Assembly (NCBI GenBank): GCA_963921425.1
Contig: OY992834.1
Span: forward strand, 5,332,001-5,396,000
Reading direction: 5' to 3'
DNA length: 64,000 bases
Origin: Dryas octopetala
Lineage: Eukaryota > Streptophyta > Magnoliopsida > Rosales > Rosaceae
Shown piece by piece: positions 23,574-35,110 of this stretch. Position 1 is the stretch's first letter. Every line of letters starts with the position of its first letter. Made by a program: the position numbers and the translations under genes. Under the pieces are notes generated by a model. The model did no database searches. It saw nothing but the letters and a program-made list of their open reading frames with translations, and was not told the DNA's origin.

Positions 23574-26115
23574 TCACAATGGCAGTAAGTACCGGAACCC
23601 GGATTCATGAGGTTGAACTTCCACCATTTTGTTTATCGGAGACTTTGTTTCCCCATCCAAGCACTCCATTATCAACCTTTTCAGTGACCCACAGCGTGGC
23701 AGTTGGCTATAAATCCATTCCAGCAATGACTCCATTTCATCTGCAAAATCGCGCATGTGCCATTCTAGAAGCTTGGGCACCACGATTTTCTTCTTGTTTG
23801 TAACTCCCACTGAAGCTTCCAAGTACTCCACTTTTGCTCTCTCCAACTCATTAACTATGTCTTCTGCGGTATACACCCTTAACTGCATACCACATCTTGA
23901 TTTCATCAAATTTATTGAGGTTTGATAAACCCAATTTGAATATATGGAGAAAATGTTGCTGTGAAATAAATTAGGAGAGTGATGGACTTACTGCTGGTGA
24001 GGACCAACTGCCTCGGCAAAGAGCGAATGTCACATTAGGTTCAGGGTATCCCAGACCATAGGCATGTCGTAGTAGCATCTCCTTCTCATAAGCAGGCCCC
24101 TACTAAGTGAGATGTAAATTGATCAAATAAAAAGTAAAAAAAAATGGAAAAAAAAAATGTGCAGCTCAAGTTGGATTTCCATTTCACTTACATGTTTTGA
24201 TTCAGATGGATGGCGGAGTATGAAATGCTCAATAGCCAGAGCATTCAGCACTATGCCTCCCACGTTCAGTGCAGCCTAGTTGCAAATTGTATCATTTAGC
24301 ATTTGTATGTAATACTCTTGGGAAGTCATGATGGCTCATATACCAGTTGTTTTTCTAGAAGGGCTTTTCCTAAATACTCCTATACGTGCTTTGAATAATT
24401 GTGAATTAACCAGATATTGATGTACCTTGTTCATAAGTGCCAGAAGCTTCTCCTGTGTGGAAGGCAACCCATGTTCCAGAAACGCCTGAAATTTGATAAG
24501 AAGAGAAAGCTTCCATCAGATATGATTCTTGATATTTCTGTCTTTGCTAATTGTTGCTTAAGATGTCTTACAGTACATGCATGATACAGGCATTGTAGAT
24601 GTTGATCCAGAATGCTAACTTCTGCTTGTAGGTCAAGTAAGTCAAGTCCACATCACACAGTTGATGAATCAAGTTCCTGAATGAAATATAAAAAGAAGTC
24701 ATTGAAATAGTACTTTTGAGGATGAGTTTATAAATATAATCATATCATATCTAACAAGACCAGTAAGCAACCTCAATTTTCCGATTCCTGTTCTACACTC
24801 TGAGAATCGGCTGATATCTAATGAGCTTCTTGTGATTTGGATGAAGTTCTTGTATGGGCCAACATCCCTAACAGTGCCATCTATCTCTGGCAATATGCCA
24901 TAAGGGTCAACAGTTGATGTGTTGTAGTTGAAGAGTATTGTGGATGATTTGCAGTTGAATGAGGTCTTTGCCTTGAACCCTTTTGAATTCATGCAGGAGA
25001 GAGTGAGCTTTGGGACACCTGATGATTCCTCTTTGTCTAACGATGTCTGTTTTAGTTCAAGAAATATGCCTATAAGGCACTTGAGCAATTCTTCTGAGAG
25101 TTGATTTGGTTTCAGAATGCCAGTTTCATCATCTACATGGCCTTGGTTTCTGCTTCTCCCCCTTAGTCTCCTTGAAATTTCAGCAACTTCCCCTGTTTAA
25201 AAACACAATGAAAAAAAATAAAAAAATTGAATGATTAGAAATTGGGATTTGGGACTTGCTCTTTCTGTCTATTATTTTGATGGAATTGTCATGTAGTATC
25301 AGAACAATCCAATCACTGGACCCACAATGATTTTGAGGGAAAAGTTTTAATCTCATTGGTGGATTAGTGAATATATTATCAGGTGGGTCACAAACCCCTT
25401 GTGTAAAATATCTACATTCTTTTTGATACAAAAACAAGCAGTTTACCATCAGACTTTGTGAAAGTCCACCTTTGGATATCTGATGCAGAACCTAGAGAGG
25501 GTCTTCTATCCCTCCTTGCCCTTCTTTCTTTTCTCAATGCTTCATAGTTCTGTGATCTTGATCTCTCTTCATTGAGCACTGACTGTCTCCTCTGCACTTC
25601 CCAGTCTGTGGTCTGCAGTGCCCTCTCTCGGTACAACCTCAGTTTCAGCTCTTCAACTTTTCTTTCTAGCCTACTGATCTCTTCCTCCACCATTGCCAGC
25701 TCTGAAAATAGCAACTGAACCTGCATATTGTAGAACCCTCTTCTTAAAATCAACTCCACTGAATCACATACACTCTTTTACCTGAGGTGGAAGCAATGAC
25801 AAATGGCATGGATGTGACATTACAGGTCCATGAAGTGCACAGTGCAGAAGAACCCTGTTAAGGGTTTGTTTTCCATCTAACTCATCTTGCAATTTCAAAA
25901 CCTGTGGAAATGGAATACATGTGTATTTGATTTGGGTCAAATTTATGTGACAAAAGTTCCAATATGTTGCACAAAAATCTATGTGGGTTTTGTATCAAAA
26001 TTCGGAACCCTAAGATGGGAACAAAGTGAAAACTTGTTGTCATCACCTCTTGCTGGAGATCAAGTCTTTTCTGTTTCTCCTCGCTTCTTTGCATCAGAAA
26101 GTCTTCGAATTTCAT
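23574..26115 (-). CDS. MIP1 leucine-zipper / DUF547 protein, 514 aa
   Basis: Nine coding exons on the minus strand: 26115-26047, 25901-25782, 25720-25447, 25192-24772, 24676-24577, 24485-24426, 24275-24192, 24099-23992, 23882-23574, all in phase. The N-terminal half has coiled coils (EEKQKRLDLQQEV; EEEISRLERKVEELKLRLYRE), the Lzipper-MIP1 type. The C-terminal half is the DUF547 fold with its hallmarks: QKLAFWINIYNACIMHAFL, GGIVLNALAIEHFILR, FALCRGSWSSPALRVYTA, and the terminal ESGFRYLLPL. Family knowledge: plant DUF547 proteins with this zipper were first noted as interactors of MADS-box factors, and their biochemical role is unclear. The ATG at 26115 was chosen because it begins the coiled coil in good family register. 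A 62-codon upstream frame from 26248 overlaps it out of frame. Confidence 0.9.
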
Positions 26116-26680
26116 TATTTGCAGAAACAAAAACTAGCCAACAGTTTAGAACAAGAAAGAATAATCTCAGGGTAGCATAAGGGAAGTTAACGAGCAAAGA
26201 GGTTCCTAAAAGAAAAAGAGGGGGAGGTGGTGTTGTCATGGGTGCCATTAAAGGTAGGTAGAAAACAAGAGGAGGTTGAGATTTGGGAAAAGATTGAGAG
26301 GGAGGGAAGCATGGAACAATTGGAAAAATTCAAAAACATGAGAATGTGGCGGTGGAGGAATCTTTGTGGGTGTGAATCTGTGATTGGACAGTTGGTATTG
26401 ATGTTATTATGATAGTTATTAGTGTAGAGCATGGCCATCCCATGAACTCTGTTTTGTGACTTTGTCCAAGTTGCATTCCATTTATTAATTTCTTTCAACT
26501 GTGGGGTGGTGGTGACTGGTGGGGACGTGAAGCCCATGAACAGCAAAAAACAAGGTTGAAAAGTAAGACAGTTCACAGGAGTAGTAGAGTGCTGAGCTAA
26601 GAAGAGAGAGCTAGATTATTATTATTTTTTTTATCATTTTGTTCAATCGAACCATTTGCACAAAACAAGAAAAGAAAAAA
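26116..26680 (-). other. 5' flank and leader of the DUF547 gene
   Basis: Probable leader and promoter of the minus-strand DUF547 gene. It contains an upstream ATG at 26248 whose 62-codon frame ends at 26060, overlapping the main start. No separate gene is supported. Confidence 0.4.
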
Positions 26681-26753
26681 CGCCGTCTGTGGGAATCGAA
26701 CCCACGACCACATGGTTAAAAGCCATGCGCTCTACCAGCTGAGCTAAGACGGC
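26681..26753 (-). tRNA. trnK-UUU: tRNA-Lys (anticodon UUU)
   Basis: On the minus strand the sequence folds as a complete cloverleaf. The acceptor pairs GCCGTCT (26753-26747) with AGACGGC, and the discriminator base is G. The D arm is GCTC..GAGC, with an A-box-like TAGCTCAGCTGG. The anticodon stem CATGG/CCATG closes loop CTTTTAA, with anticodon TTT. The T arm is GTGGG/CCCAC with loop TTCGATT and a B-box GGTTCGATTCC. No intron and no encoded CCA, as expected for a nuclear gene. It lies between the DUF547 gene and the C2 genes. Confidence 0.97.
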
Positions 26754-27288
26754 TGTTGTGAAGATTTTGCATAATTTTTTTAATTAACCAAATTAGATTG
26801 ACATTCATAAATTTCAGCTTTCATGAGTTCATTTCTACCATTAGGAATTTTATGGACTTGGCAATAGAAAACCTGGTGAAAAAATAAGTACTCGTATGAA
26901 AATTTGATATCAAAGATTCAAACATCATTGTAATTATCTACTAAGTTACTAACTGATTACATAATTCATTAACGAATTTACATTTTTCTTTTGTGGTTTT
27001 TGACATCGAATTTCAATTTTCAAAGGTGGAAAAATAAAAAAAAGATTTACGATATTAAACATCACTGGATCTATCAACTGTGCCTACAAGGCTACAAGGA
27101 GGTTCAGGCCTATTACACACAAGCTTAACTATGAGTCTCGGGCTTAGCAATGCCGGCCCAATCCTCTTGAAGAAGCTTAACTACAGCCCGTGGGAGATCC
27201 ACGAGAGATTGATGGCCCAAATTGAAGCCCAAACTGTACTTTGTACTTTACAAGCCCATTCACATAATTGGCAGTGAAATTTCTTTCC
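26754..27288. other. Intergenic, left edge of the C2 tandem unit
   Basis: No gene. From about 27107 the sequence (ttacacacaagcttaacta..., caatgccggcccaatcctct) is repeated at about 30570, marking the 3' flank of the duplicated C2 unit. Confidence 0.6.
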
Positions 27289-29191
27289 CTAAGAATAATA
27301 TGCATCACTATGCTTCCACCCTCCAAACTCTTCTCCCCCATATTCCTGTTCTGCCTGTAAAATGCAACACCCCACACATCAATCAAACAAGAAATGCTTA
27401 GTATTGAAACTTTATGAGTCAACAAGAAGTTTATTATTCATGAGAAATGTTGAAATTAATTTAAGGCAAAATGATAAAATAATAATAATGGTAATACCTT
27501 GTGAGTAAAAGTTACACCAACTTGAATCTCTCCACGAAAAGTGTGATCTGCACGAACGACACTATACTTAAGAGGGTGTAGTTCAGCAGTTCCATTCTCC
27601 ACACCTAGTGCCAATAAATCCTTAATGTATATCCTGCAAATTCATGGCCATTTCATATGAGTCATGACTAACTAAGAAGAATGTTACATCCACATATGAG
27701 TATATAAGATTTTATACAATATTTAAGCTATATATATATATATATATGAATAATGTTAATGTTACTCACGTTGCTTCCCCTATATAGTCATCATGAGAGA
27801 AGGTGTCCTTGTCCATGATTTTGAAGCAGAGCTTATACTGCTCGCCGGACCCCGGATACTCCGCCCTCAGTGTAAACCTCTCGTTCCACACCGGACTGCC
27901 GCCTTCCCCTGCTTAGCACCATTTCAAATTACTACATTGTAGTCTTACAAATCAATGCAGTTTTAGAGGACTCCTCTCTTTATGCTGTCATTATGCACAA
28001 AGGTTTCTTTAGTATGAATTTACCAATTATTTTTTGTGCATTCAAGCAATTCGTTGGTTATGTACTACTACATTGGTTCCCTTTCTAGCAGATAATTAAG
28101 ACCACAACATGAAAGTTGACTTGGGAATCGATATTATATAAGCGTTTACATGGCCATGAATTTATTAAATATTTCAACTATTAGATCTCAAAGTCTACTA
28201 TAGATCTACCAAAAAATAGTCTACTATAGTTTCCATACATTACACAGGAACCATTGGACATTTGCATATAATATTTGTAGATATATACCAATCAAATATG
28301 GTCCTTATAAAACTGATCTGGAATAGATAAGAAGTAACATCAAAATTTCAACACCTCTTTTCATTATGTCATAAAAAAAAAAGACATGTCTTATTTTGAA
28401 TATTCTTGCGTGCTGGATTTGTCAAAAACCGAATATATTTATTATTTAGTATTAATTAATGTAATTATATCTCCAAGTATTGGGTGCAAGTGGAGAAGTC
28501 AGAAGTCAGAACTAACCTCGAGCCACACTGCTCTTGCGCTCCTGGCCTTTGTATTGAATCAGAACATAAGTATCCATACGACCTATATACCAAATCATAC
28601 TTTCATTATTTACTTTTTATGTATTAGAATAGCATTATAACCAAGTTGTAATGTAATACCAAACTAAAATGAATATTCATCCACCCAAAAATCCTGTAAA
28701 AATGTTGAACTAAGAAGTTACACACATCAATGAATGAATCTTCATGTCTATGCATTTAGGTCTGCTTTGCATTAAAGTTTCACAAGCTAAAACATTTGAT
28801 GGAATCATTTACATTTCAATGAATTTTCTATCTCATGTCATACAAATCTCTGCTGTGCCTCTCTTAATTCATCTTTGTCCATAAATTTTTAGTGGAGACT
28901 ACATTTACATAAGTTAATTAATTCATTTGTAGATTGATAAACTTGGGTTTTTTTACAATATATCCCTTATTTCTTTCTCAAAGCAATTACTATTACTCAT
29001 ATTAGTGAATTTCACCAACTTTTGTACACGAGAAAACACAGAAATCAAGCTACTATTTACCTATAAAACAACATATATACACATAGACTAAAAAGAAAAG
29101 AAAAGAAAGCAAGAGAAATCACACCAATGAAATCGGTGTCTCCAAGGCCTTTTGCACTCACAAGCAGCACCTCCATTAACCCAACTCCCAT
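27289..29191 (-). CDS. C2-domain protein, 16-kDa phloem protein 1 type, copy 1, 157 aa
   Basis: Five coding exons: 29191-29125, 28582-28517, 27908-27770, 27633-27498, 27354-27289, in phase. It starts MGVGLMEVLLVSAKGLGDTD, then DTYVLIQYKGQERKSSVA, GSPVWNERFTL, AEYPGSGEQYKL, KIMDKDTFSHDDYIGEA, and GEIQVGVTFT. This is one complete C2 beta-sandwich with a short Gly/Tyr-rich tail (EEFGGWKHSDAYYS). Asp residues at the calcium-binding loop positions are present (D18, D20, D26; DKD and DD in the second loop). Family knowledge: these small C2 proteins bind phospholipid in a calcium-dependent way, and some traffic RNA in phloem. A TATA element (29323-29330, read on the minus strand) lies about 135 bases before the ATG. 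It is the downstream-most of a tandem pair. Confidence 0.9.
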
Positions 29192-29720
29192 CTCTGTCTC
29201 TCCCTCTCTCTGAGAATTTCAAATTCAATAAGATTCTATAAAGCAAGGAAGAATTTCAGATTCAATAAGATTCTATGAAAGCAGAGTATAAACTTGGCAT
29301 GGTTTCTAACGAAGGATTATAGTTTATATACACAGGGCAATTGCTCCAATGACAGGCGGTCAACTTTCATGAATGAACAACAACCGAAAGTCAGTCACCT
29401 CTTCAGGCTCAGCGCCAGGTCTTCCTAAGTTAACTAACGTCAAGTGGGCACACGTTTTATGGGGAAGAGAACAATATAATCAAATAAATACACATTAAAG
29501 TGGTGCATATTTGACCTCAGAAATAAGATACTTGGAGTTGTGGTTCATAAAAATTCCATAATCTGAGGCTCCATTTTTTCAAATATGGAACCATGAGTTG
29601 TACTGATGACATTTGTTGATGAAGTGTGGGTAAAATCCCTATTTTTGTTTTACACATTATACCAAATATTAAGTCCAACATATAGACAACTCTTATTGGA
29701 ATATTAGATAGCGTAAAGCA

Positions 29721-29962
29721 CGTGTGACCATTCGGTCTTACAACACACTTGGATAAACCAAACTAATTGACTATAAAAAGAGACATGTAACCATTCAGTC
29801 TTACAACACACTTGAATAAACCAAACTAATTGACTATAAAAAGAGACATGTAACCATTCAGTCTTACAACACACTTGGATAAACCAAACTAATTGACTAT
29901 AAAAAGAGAGGCCAAGACCCTTATAAGCACACTTGGGTAAACCAAACTAATTGACTATAAGT
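29721..29962. repeat. 63-bp minisatellite, three full units plus a partial
   Basis: The unit acatgtaaccattcagtctt, continuing acaacacacttggataaacc, then aaactaattgactataaaaa, gag, repeats head-to-tail at about 29721, 29784 and 29847. A partial degenerate unit follows at about 29928-29962. It lies in the interval upstream of C2 copy 1 and is absent upstream of copy 2. Confidence 0.9.
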
Positions 29963-30189
29963 CATTCTCACGTATATGACATAACCAAAAATACAAGGCC
30001 ACAATCCCAGTCATTAATCCTAAGTCGTGACAAAACAGGTGAAATGCCACTTAAATATTTCTTGGTGGCAAGGAACATAATTCATCAGCATAAGAAGCAT
30101 ATCAAGATAGGACCTTGCCTCCTTTAATTTTCTTTACTTACAGAAGCAAATTAGTCAGAATTATGCATCTGCTAGTGACATGCAGAGAG

Positions 30190-30712
30190 ATTTTTTATTT
30201 CTCATCTGGTTACAAAGAAGAGGTAAGAAAAGAGAAGCCGTCTTAATCATTTTCTAACACTACTGGATAGTCTGGATAACTATTACAGAAGACGCATGCT
30301 CTTTGAAGCCGAAAAGAGCACATTGGCACTAACCCATTATGACAGATTGGAATTGGAATTTTCAGACTACAAATGACCAAAAGCACATTGTTGTCAAGAT
30401 GTCCTACTTTGAAGTTGTTATGTTTTGCGACCAGGGTCATGTTGTTCTTGAAACTACTTACAGCATTTTGTAACAACTAGGTTGTCCATGTCCATCATAT
30501 ATAGGAGCTGTGCTTTGGACAAGGCAAATGTATTTATCTACTAACTGATTACAAAGAGACAAGGGGGCATTACACACAAGATTAACTATAAGTCTTGGGG
30601 CTTGCAATGCCGGCCCAATCCTCTTGAAGGAGCTTAACCACAGTCCATGGCCCAGATTGAAGTCCAAACTGTACTTTCCAAGCCCATTCCCATGATTGGC
30701 AGTGTTTCTTTC
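30190..30712. other. Boundary region between the two C2 tandem units
   Basis: 30190-30475 matches 33480-33760 (the 5' side of each unit; shared words ctctttgaagccRaaaagag and attggaattttcaga). 30565-30712 matches 27107-27288 (the 3' side). The join between tandem units therefore falls at about 30480-30565. No gene is present. Confidence 0.65.
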
Positions 30713-33045
30713 CTAAGAATGATGTGCATCACTATGTTTCCATCCTCCAAACTCTTGTCCATCATATTCCCGTTCTGCCTGTAAAATGCAACACCCCACA
30801 CATCAATCAAACAGAAATGCTTACTGTTCAACAATGTGCAAACTAGAAGTTTATTATGAGCAAAACTCACAGTCCCATCATATATGATATATACATATAT
30901 GTCTGTGTGTTAAGGAAAAATATGAAAAAGAAAATAATATGAACAATACCCTGTGGGTGAAAGTTACACCAACTTGAATCTCTCCGCGATAAGTATGATC
31001 TGCGCGAACCACACTATATTTAAGAGGGCGAAGTTCAGCAGTTCCTTTCTCCACACCCTCTGCCAATAAATCCTTAACGTAAATCCTGCAAATTAAAGGC
31101 CATTTCATACGAGTCATGACTAACTAAGAAGAATGTATACACACAAACATATGAGTATATTTTGAAAATAGGCCTTTGTGGGGTTGAGATTCTTTTTTTC
31201 TTTAATTCAAGAAAGAGAACCCAAGAGTCGCTAGATAAACTCTAGTTGTAAGTGTGGGGATAAGTACTCTACCACTGAAGCTATAAGCCCCACGTAGTTA
31301 GAATTCTCAACAAAGATTGTCCAAATAACATTATTCAGTTGGCATTTATTAAATATGAGCATGTTCTTTCACATTGTACTATATATATCTAAGCTCTTAT
31401 ATATATGAATAATGTTACTCACGTTGCTTCCCCTATATAGTCATCATGAGAGAAGGTGTCCTTGTCCATGATCTTGAGGATAAGCTTATACTGCTCGCCT
31501 GACCCCGGATACTCTGCCCTCAGTGTAAGCCTCTCGTTCCACACTGGACTGCTGCCTTCCCCTGCAGTGCATTACAAATTAGTACATCTAGTCTTACAAA
31601 GGCAGTAATTTAGAGAGGACTCCTCATTAGTTTTACCAATTAATGTTTGTGCATTCAAACAATTCGTTGGTTAGTTAGCACTACATTTGTGCATTTTATA
31701 ATAAAGAATCATAACGTGACTGTTTTTAATATTACTAGTTACAAGGGCTCTTATATGCCCTCATTTGATAATTGATATTATATAAGCGTTTACTTGGCCA
31801 TGAGTAATAAAGTACTTCAACTTTTAGAAGGAACTGAAAAGCTTTGAGCATTGCATTAACTATGCCACTAGATCTCAAAGTCTACTACAGATATACCAAG
31901 AAACAGTCTAGTAGTCTACTATAGTTCCATACATTACACGAGGAATCAATGGACATTTGTATATAAATAACATATGTACATAGGCCAATCAAATATTGCC
32001 CTTACAAAACTGATCTAGAATAGATATATAGGAATTTAACACTTCTTTTCATTATGTCATAGAAAACGGACATCTCTTAATTTTATTCTTGTCAAAAACA
32101 GAATATATTAGTATTAATCAATATCTCCAAGTATTGGGTGCAAGGGGAGGTCAGAAGTCAGAACTAACCTCGAGCCACGCTGCTCTTGCGCTCCTGGCCT
32201 TTGTATTGAACCAGAACATAAGGGTCCATACGACCTACCAAATCATACTTTCATTACTTTAATTGTATGTACTAAAATAGCATTATAACCAAGTTGTAAT
32301 ACCAAACTAAAAAAGAAAAAGAAAAAAGGTAAATTATTCATGTCTATGCATTTAGGTCTGCTTTGCATTAAAGTGTCACAAGGAGGTAAAACCTAACAAT
32401 CTGCTTTGCATTAAAGTGCCACAAGGAGGTAAAACCTAACAATCTGCTTTGCATTAAAGTGCCACAAGGAGGTAAAACCTAACATCAATTATTGATGGTC
32501 TGATATGCCCATTTGATGGAACCAATCAAACTTGAATGAATTTTGAAACATGTTTATAGTGCAGATTGTAGATATTACGTATAAATTGGATCATCTTCTA
32601 TCTCATGTCAGACATATCTCTTCACTCTTCAGTGTAGGTCTCTCTTGCTTGCAGTTGAATATATGGGATATTAAAGATGGATAAGAAGAATAATAATATA
32701 TCCCAAAAAAAAAAAAAAAAGAAAAAAAAGAGAGGAAATGGAACTGTATCATTGTTGAAGTTCACAACTCTACTGGATATATATGGTGGCAAAATTGTTG
32801 AACTATTCAAGATTTCATCGATGTAATTAAAGTGTAAAACGTGGAAATTAAGGAGAATAGTTGATTAAATTTAAGAAACAGAGCATTGTATTATTGTATG
32901 TTAAGAAGAATAACACAGAAATCAAAACTCGATAGGCTTATGAATGCTTAAAAGAAAAGAAAGCAAGAGATATTATACCGATGAAATCGGCGTTTCCAAG
33001 GCCTTTTGCACTCACAAGCAGCACCTCCATTATCCCAACTCCCAT
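30713..33045 (-). CDS. C2-domain protein, 16-kDa phloem protein 1 type, copy 2, 157 aa
   Basis: Five coding exons: 33045-32979, 32234-32169, 31561-31423, 31085-30950, 30778-30713. These have the same lengths and phases as copy 1. Differences from copy 1 include D18 to N and T19 to A in the first calcium loop (GLGNAD), T27 to P, LCFK to LILK, and AEQEYGGEE to AEREYDGQE. The fold-defining segments are kept (VLVQYKGQERKSSVA, PVWNERLTL, KIMDKDTFSHDDYIGEA, GEIQVGVTFT). A TATA element lies at about 33142-33148 on the minus strand. Role as for copy 1. The lost first-loop acid may change calcium affinity, which is inference. The intron between exons 3 and 4 carries a SINE-like insertion. Confidence 0.9.
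31198..31293 (-). mobile_element. tRNA-derived SINE-like insertion in intron 3 of C2 copy 2
   Basis: Read on the minus strand it begins GGGGCTTATAGCTTCAGTGG then TAGAGTA, a tRNA head with an A-box. About 50 bases on it has a degenerate B-box (cttgggttctc), then an A-rich stretch. The same intron in copy 1 is 136 bp; here it is 337 bp, consistent with insertion. Imperfect flanking direct repeats (gttgagattc, gttagaattc) may be target duplications. Confidence 0.55.
32357..32484. repeat. 43-bp tandem repeat, three units, in intron 1 of C2 copy 2
   Basis: The unit tctgctttgcattaaagtgc continuing cacaaggaggtaaaacctaacaa occurs three times with one substitution. The single-copy progenitor (ggtctgctttgcattaaagt) is visible in intron 1 of copy 1 near 28760. 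Confidence 0.9.
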
Positions 33046-33975
33046 CTCTGTCTATCTCTCTGAGAATTTCAATTTCAATAACAATAAAATTCTATGAAAG
33101 CGTAGATGAAATTGGCATTGTTGATAACGAAGGATTATGACTTATATACAAGGGCAATTGATACAATGACAGGCGGTCAGATTTCACGAATGAACAACAA
33201 CCGGCAGTCAGCCACCTCTGCAGGCTCAGCGGCAGGTCTTTCTAAGTTAACTAATGTCAAGTGGGCACACGTTTTATGGGGAAGAGAACAAAACAATAGA
33301 CTAAATATGCCTATTCAAGTGGGGCACATTTGACTTGACAAATAAGGCACGTTGAGTTTTGGTTCCATGGAAATTTCTAAATCTGCCTGTCATAAGTTGA
33401 ACAAGTAAAAATGTATAATCGTCTCATCTATTTCCATCATCTGAGAACCCCATTTCTGAAAAGTAGAAACTCAGCCTCGCTGGTTACAGAGAAGAGGTAA
33501 TAAGTGAGAGGCCTTTTCCTAATCGTTTTTTTCCACTATTGGGTAGCTGTAAGAAGATAGAGGCTCTTTGAAGCCAAAAAGAGCACATTGAAGCTAATCC
33601 ACTATGGCACACCATGACATATTGAAATTGGAATTTTCAGACCCACAAATGACCAAAAGACTTGGTTCCCCATCCAGAACTCTTACTTTGAAGTTGTTAT
33701 CTTTTGTGATAAGGGTCGTGTTCCTTAAAACTTATTATTACAGCATTTTGTAGCAACTGGGTTCACCAATGTAGATTTTTCTTTTATTCTTTAAGACAAA
33801 TTAAATAGAACTAAGCTTTCATGGTCCAAAGAAAGCGAAACAAGTTCTAATAATTCCAAATGTTTGCACGCAAGTTAGAGAACTCAGGCACAACAAACTC
33901 AAGTTACAAACCGAAAAATTGGAAATCTGCGAAACACGATCAAATATATGTTTATGCATTCACAATTCCTTTTCC
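33046..33975. other. C2 copy 2 promoter and convergent/adjacent flank of SCL30
   Basis: 33100-33330 matches the promoter of C2 copy 1 (29290-29480) closely, including the TATA region and the gtcaagtgggcacacgtttt block. The rest up to 33975 contains the 3' end of the SR-protein gene. No other gene is seen. Confidence 0.6.
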
Positions 33976-35069
33976 TTATCTGCTGCGCCTAGGTGATAGC
34001 TCACGCCTAGGAGGTGATAACTCAGCAGATCTGGACCTAGAACCAGATGGTGATCTTGATGCTCTACCAGGAGAACTCCAATGACCTCTTGCATCCTTAG
34101 ATTCGTGCATAGATTTCCTACAAAAGCATAATTTGACATAAGATTGTGCAACCAACATAAAACATCAGCGTGACATGAATTATTAGACAAAAACTAATGC
34201 AAATGTACACTCGATTAGCCACACTACTTTCACCATTAAGTTCAGCTCAATGCTAATGAATCAAGCACTTCATCATGACAACACGTTTGAAAGACAGTGT
34301 ATTGAGAAACCTGCAGATAGCTAGAAAAGTGAAACAATTGGAGGATAGAGAATTCAACTCACTTGTCATATCCATCACCATTTTCATTCTGTCCAGCCCC
34401 AGCCCCATCACCATAAGCTGGAGAATATGGCCTGCGATCATGACCACCATCTCGCTCTTGTGGAGGATCTCGTGATCTTGGGTGGTCTCCACGCCTCCTA
34501 ATTGGGGAAACAGAGTCACCTCGCCGTCTTGGAGCAGGAGAGTAGGACCTGAAAAAGAAATATGCCATTGTATCCGCTTGCTTCAGTGGGCATTTGGGAA
34601 AAAAAATAAAACATAAAAACTTATGGAAATCTGTAACCTTCAAAGCTTACCTTGAGCGGTACCGGCTTCTCGAACCTGATGGATAGTGTGGAGAGCGAGA
34701 GTGAGAACGTCCTGTGACATACAAGATAAATAGGATAGAAATTAGATTCAACAAACATCACTTCACAGAAGGTAGTCATATGGCCACACAATTCCTATTG
34801 TGTGACATCACAATGTCATGGACTACCACAGCCCGTTGATCGCATTGACCACACCACACAGTGAAGCCAAAATGATCAACAACATTGAGAGGGTGTCACA
34901 CATTGTTGTCAGAAACATCATAACATAATAAGTAAAACTTATATTGTCTGAAACAACATACCATAATGAGAAGATCGTCTTTCCCCATAGCCTGATGATG
35001 GTCCTCTGCAGAAAGTAAAATAAACAATTGGTGTTTCAAACACATCAAATCAAGTTAATGAGTTGTTAT

Positions 35070-35110
<41 letters not shown>

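Noticed and set aside
29721-29962. Regular 63-bp repeats considered as a CRISPR array
   Set aside because: The repeats are contiguous with no unique spacers, and the genome is a plant's; this is a minisatellite.
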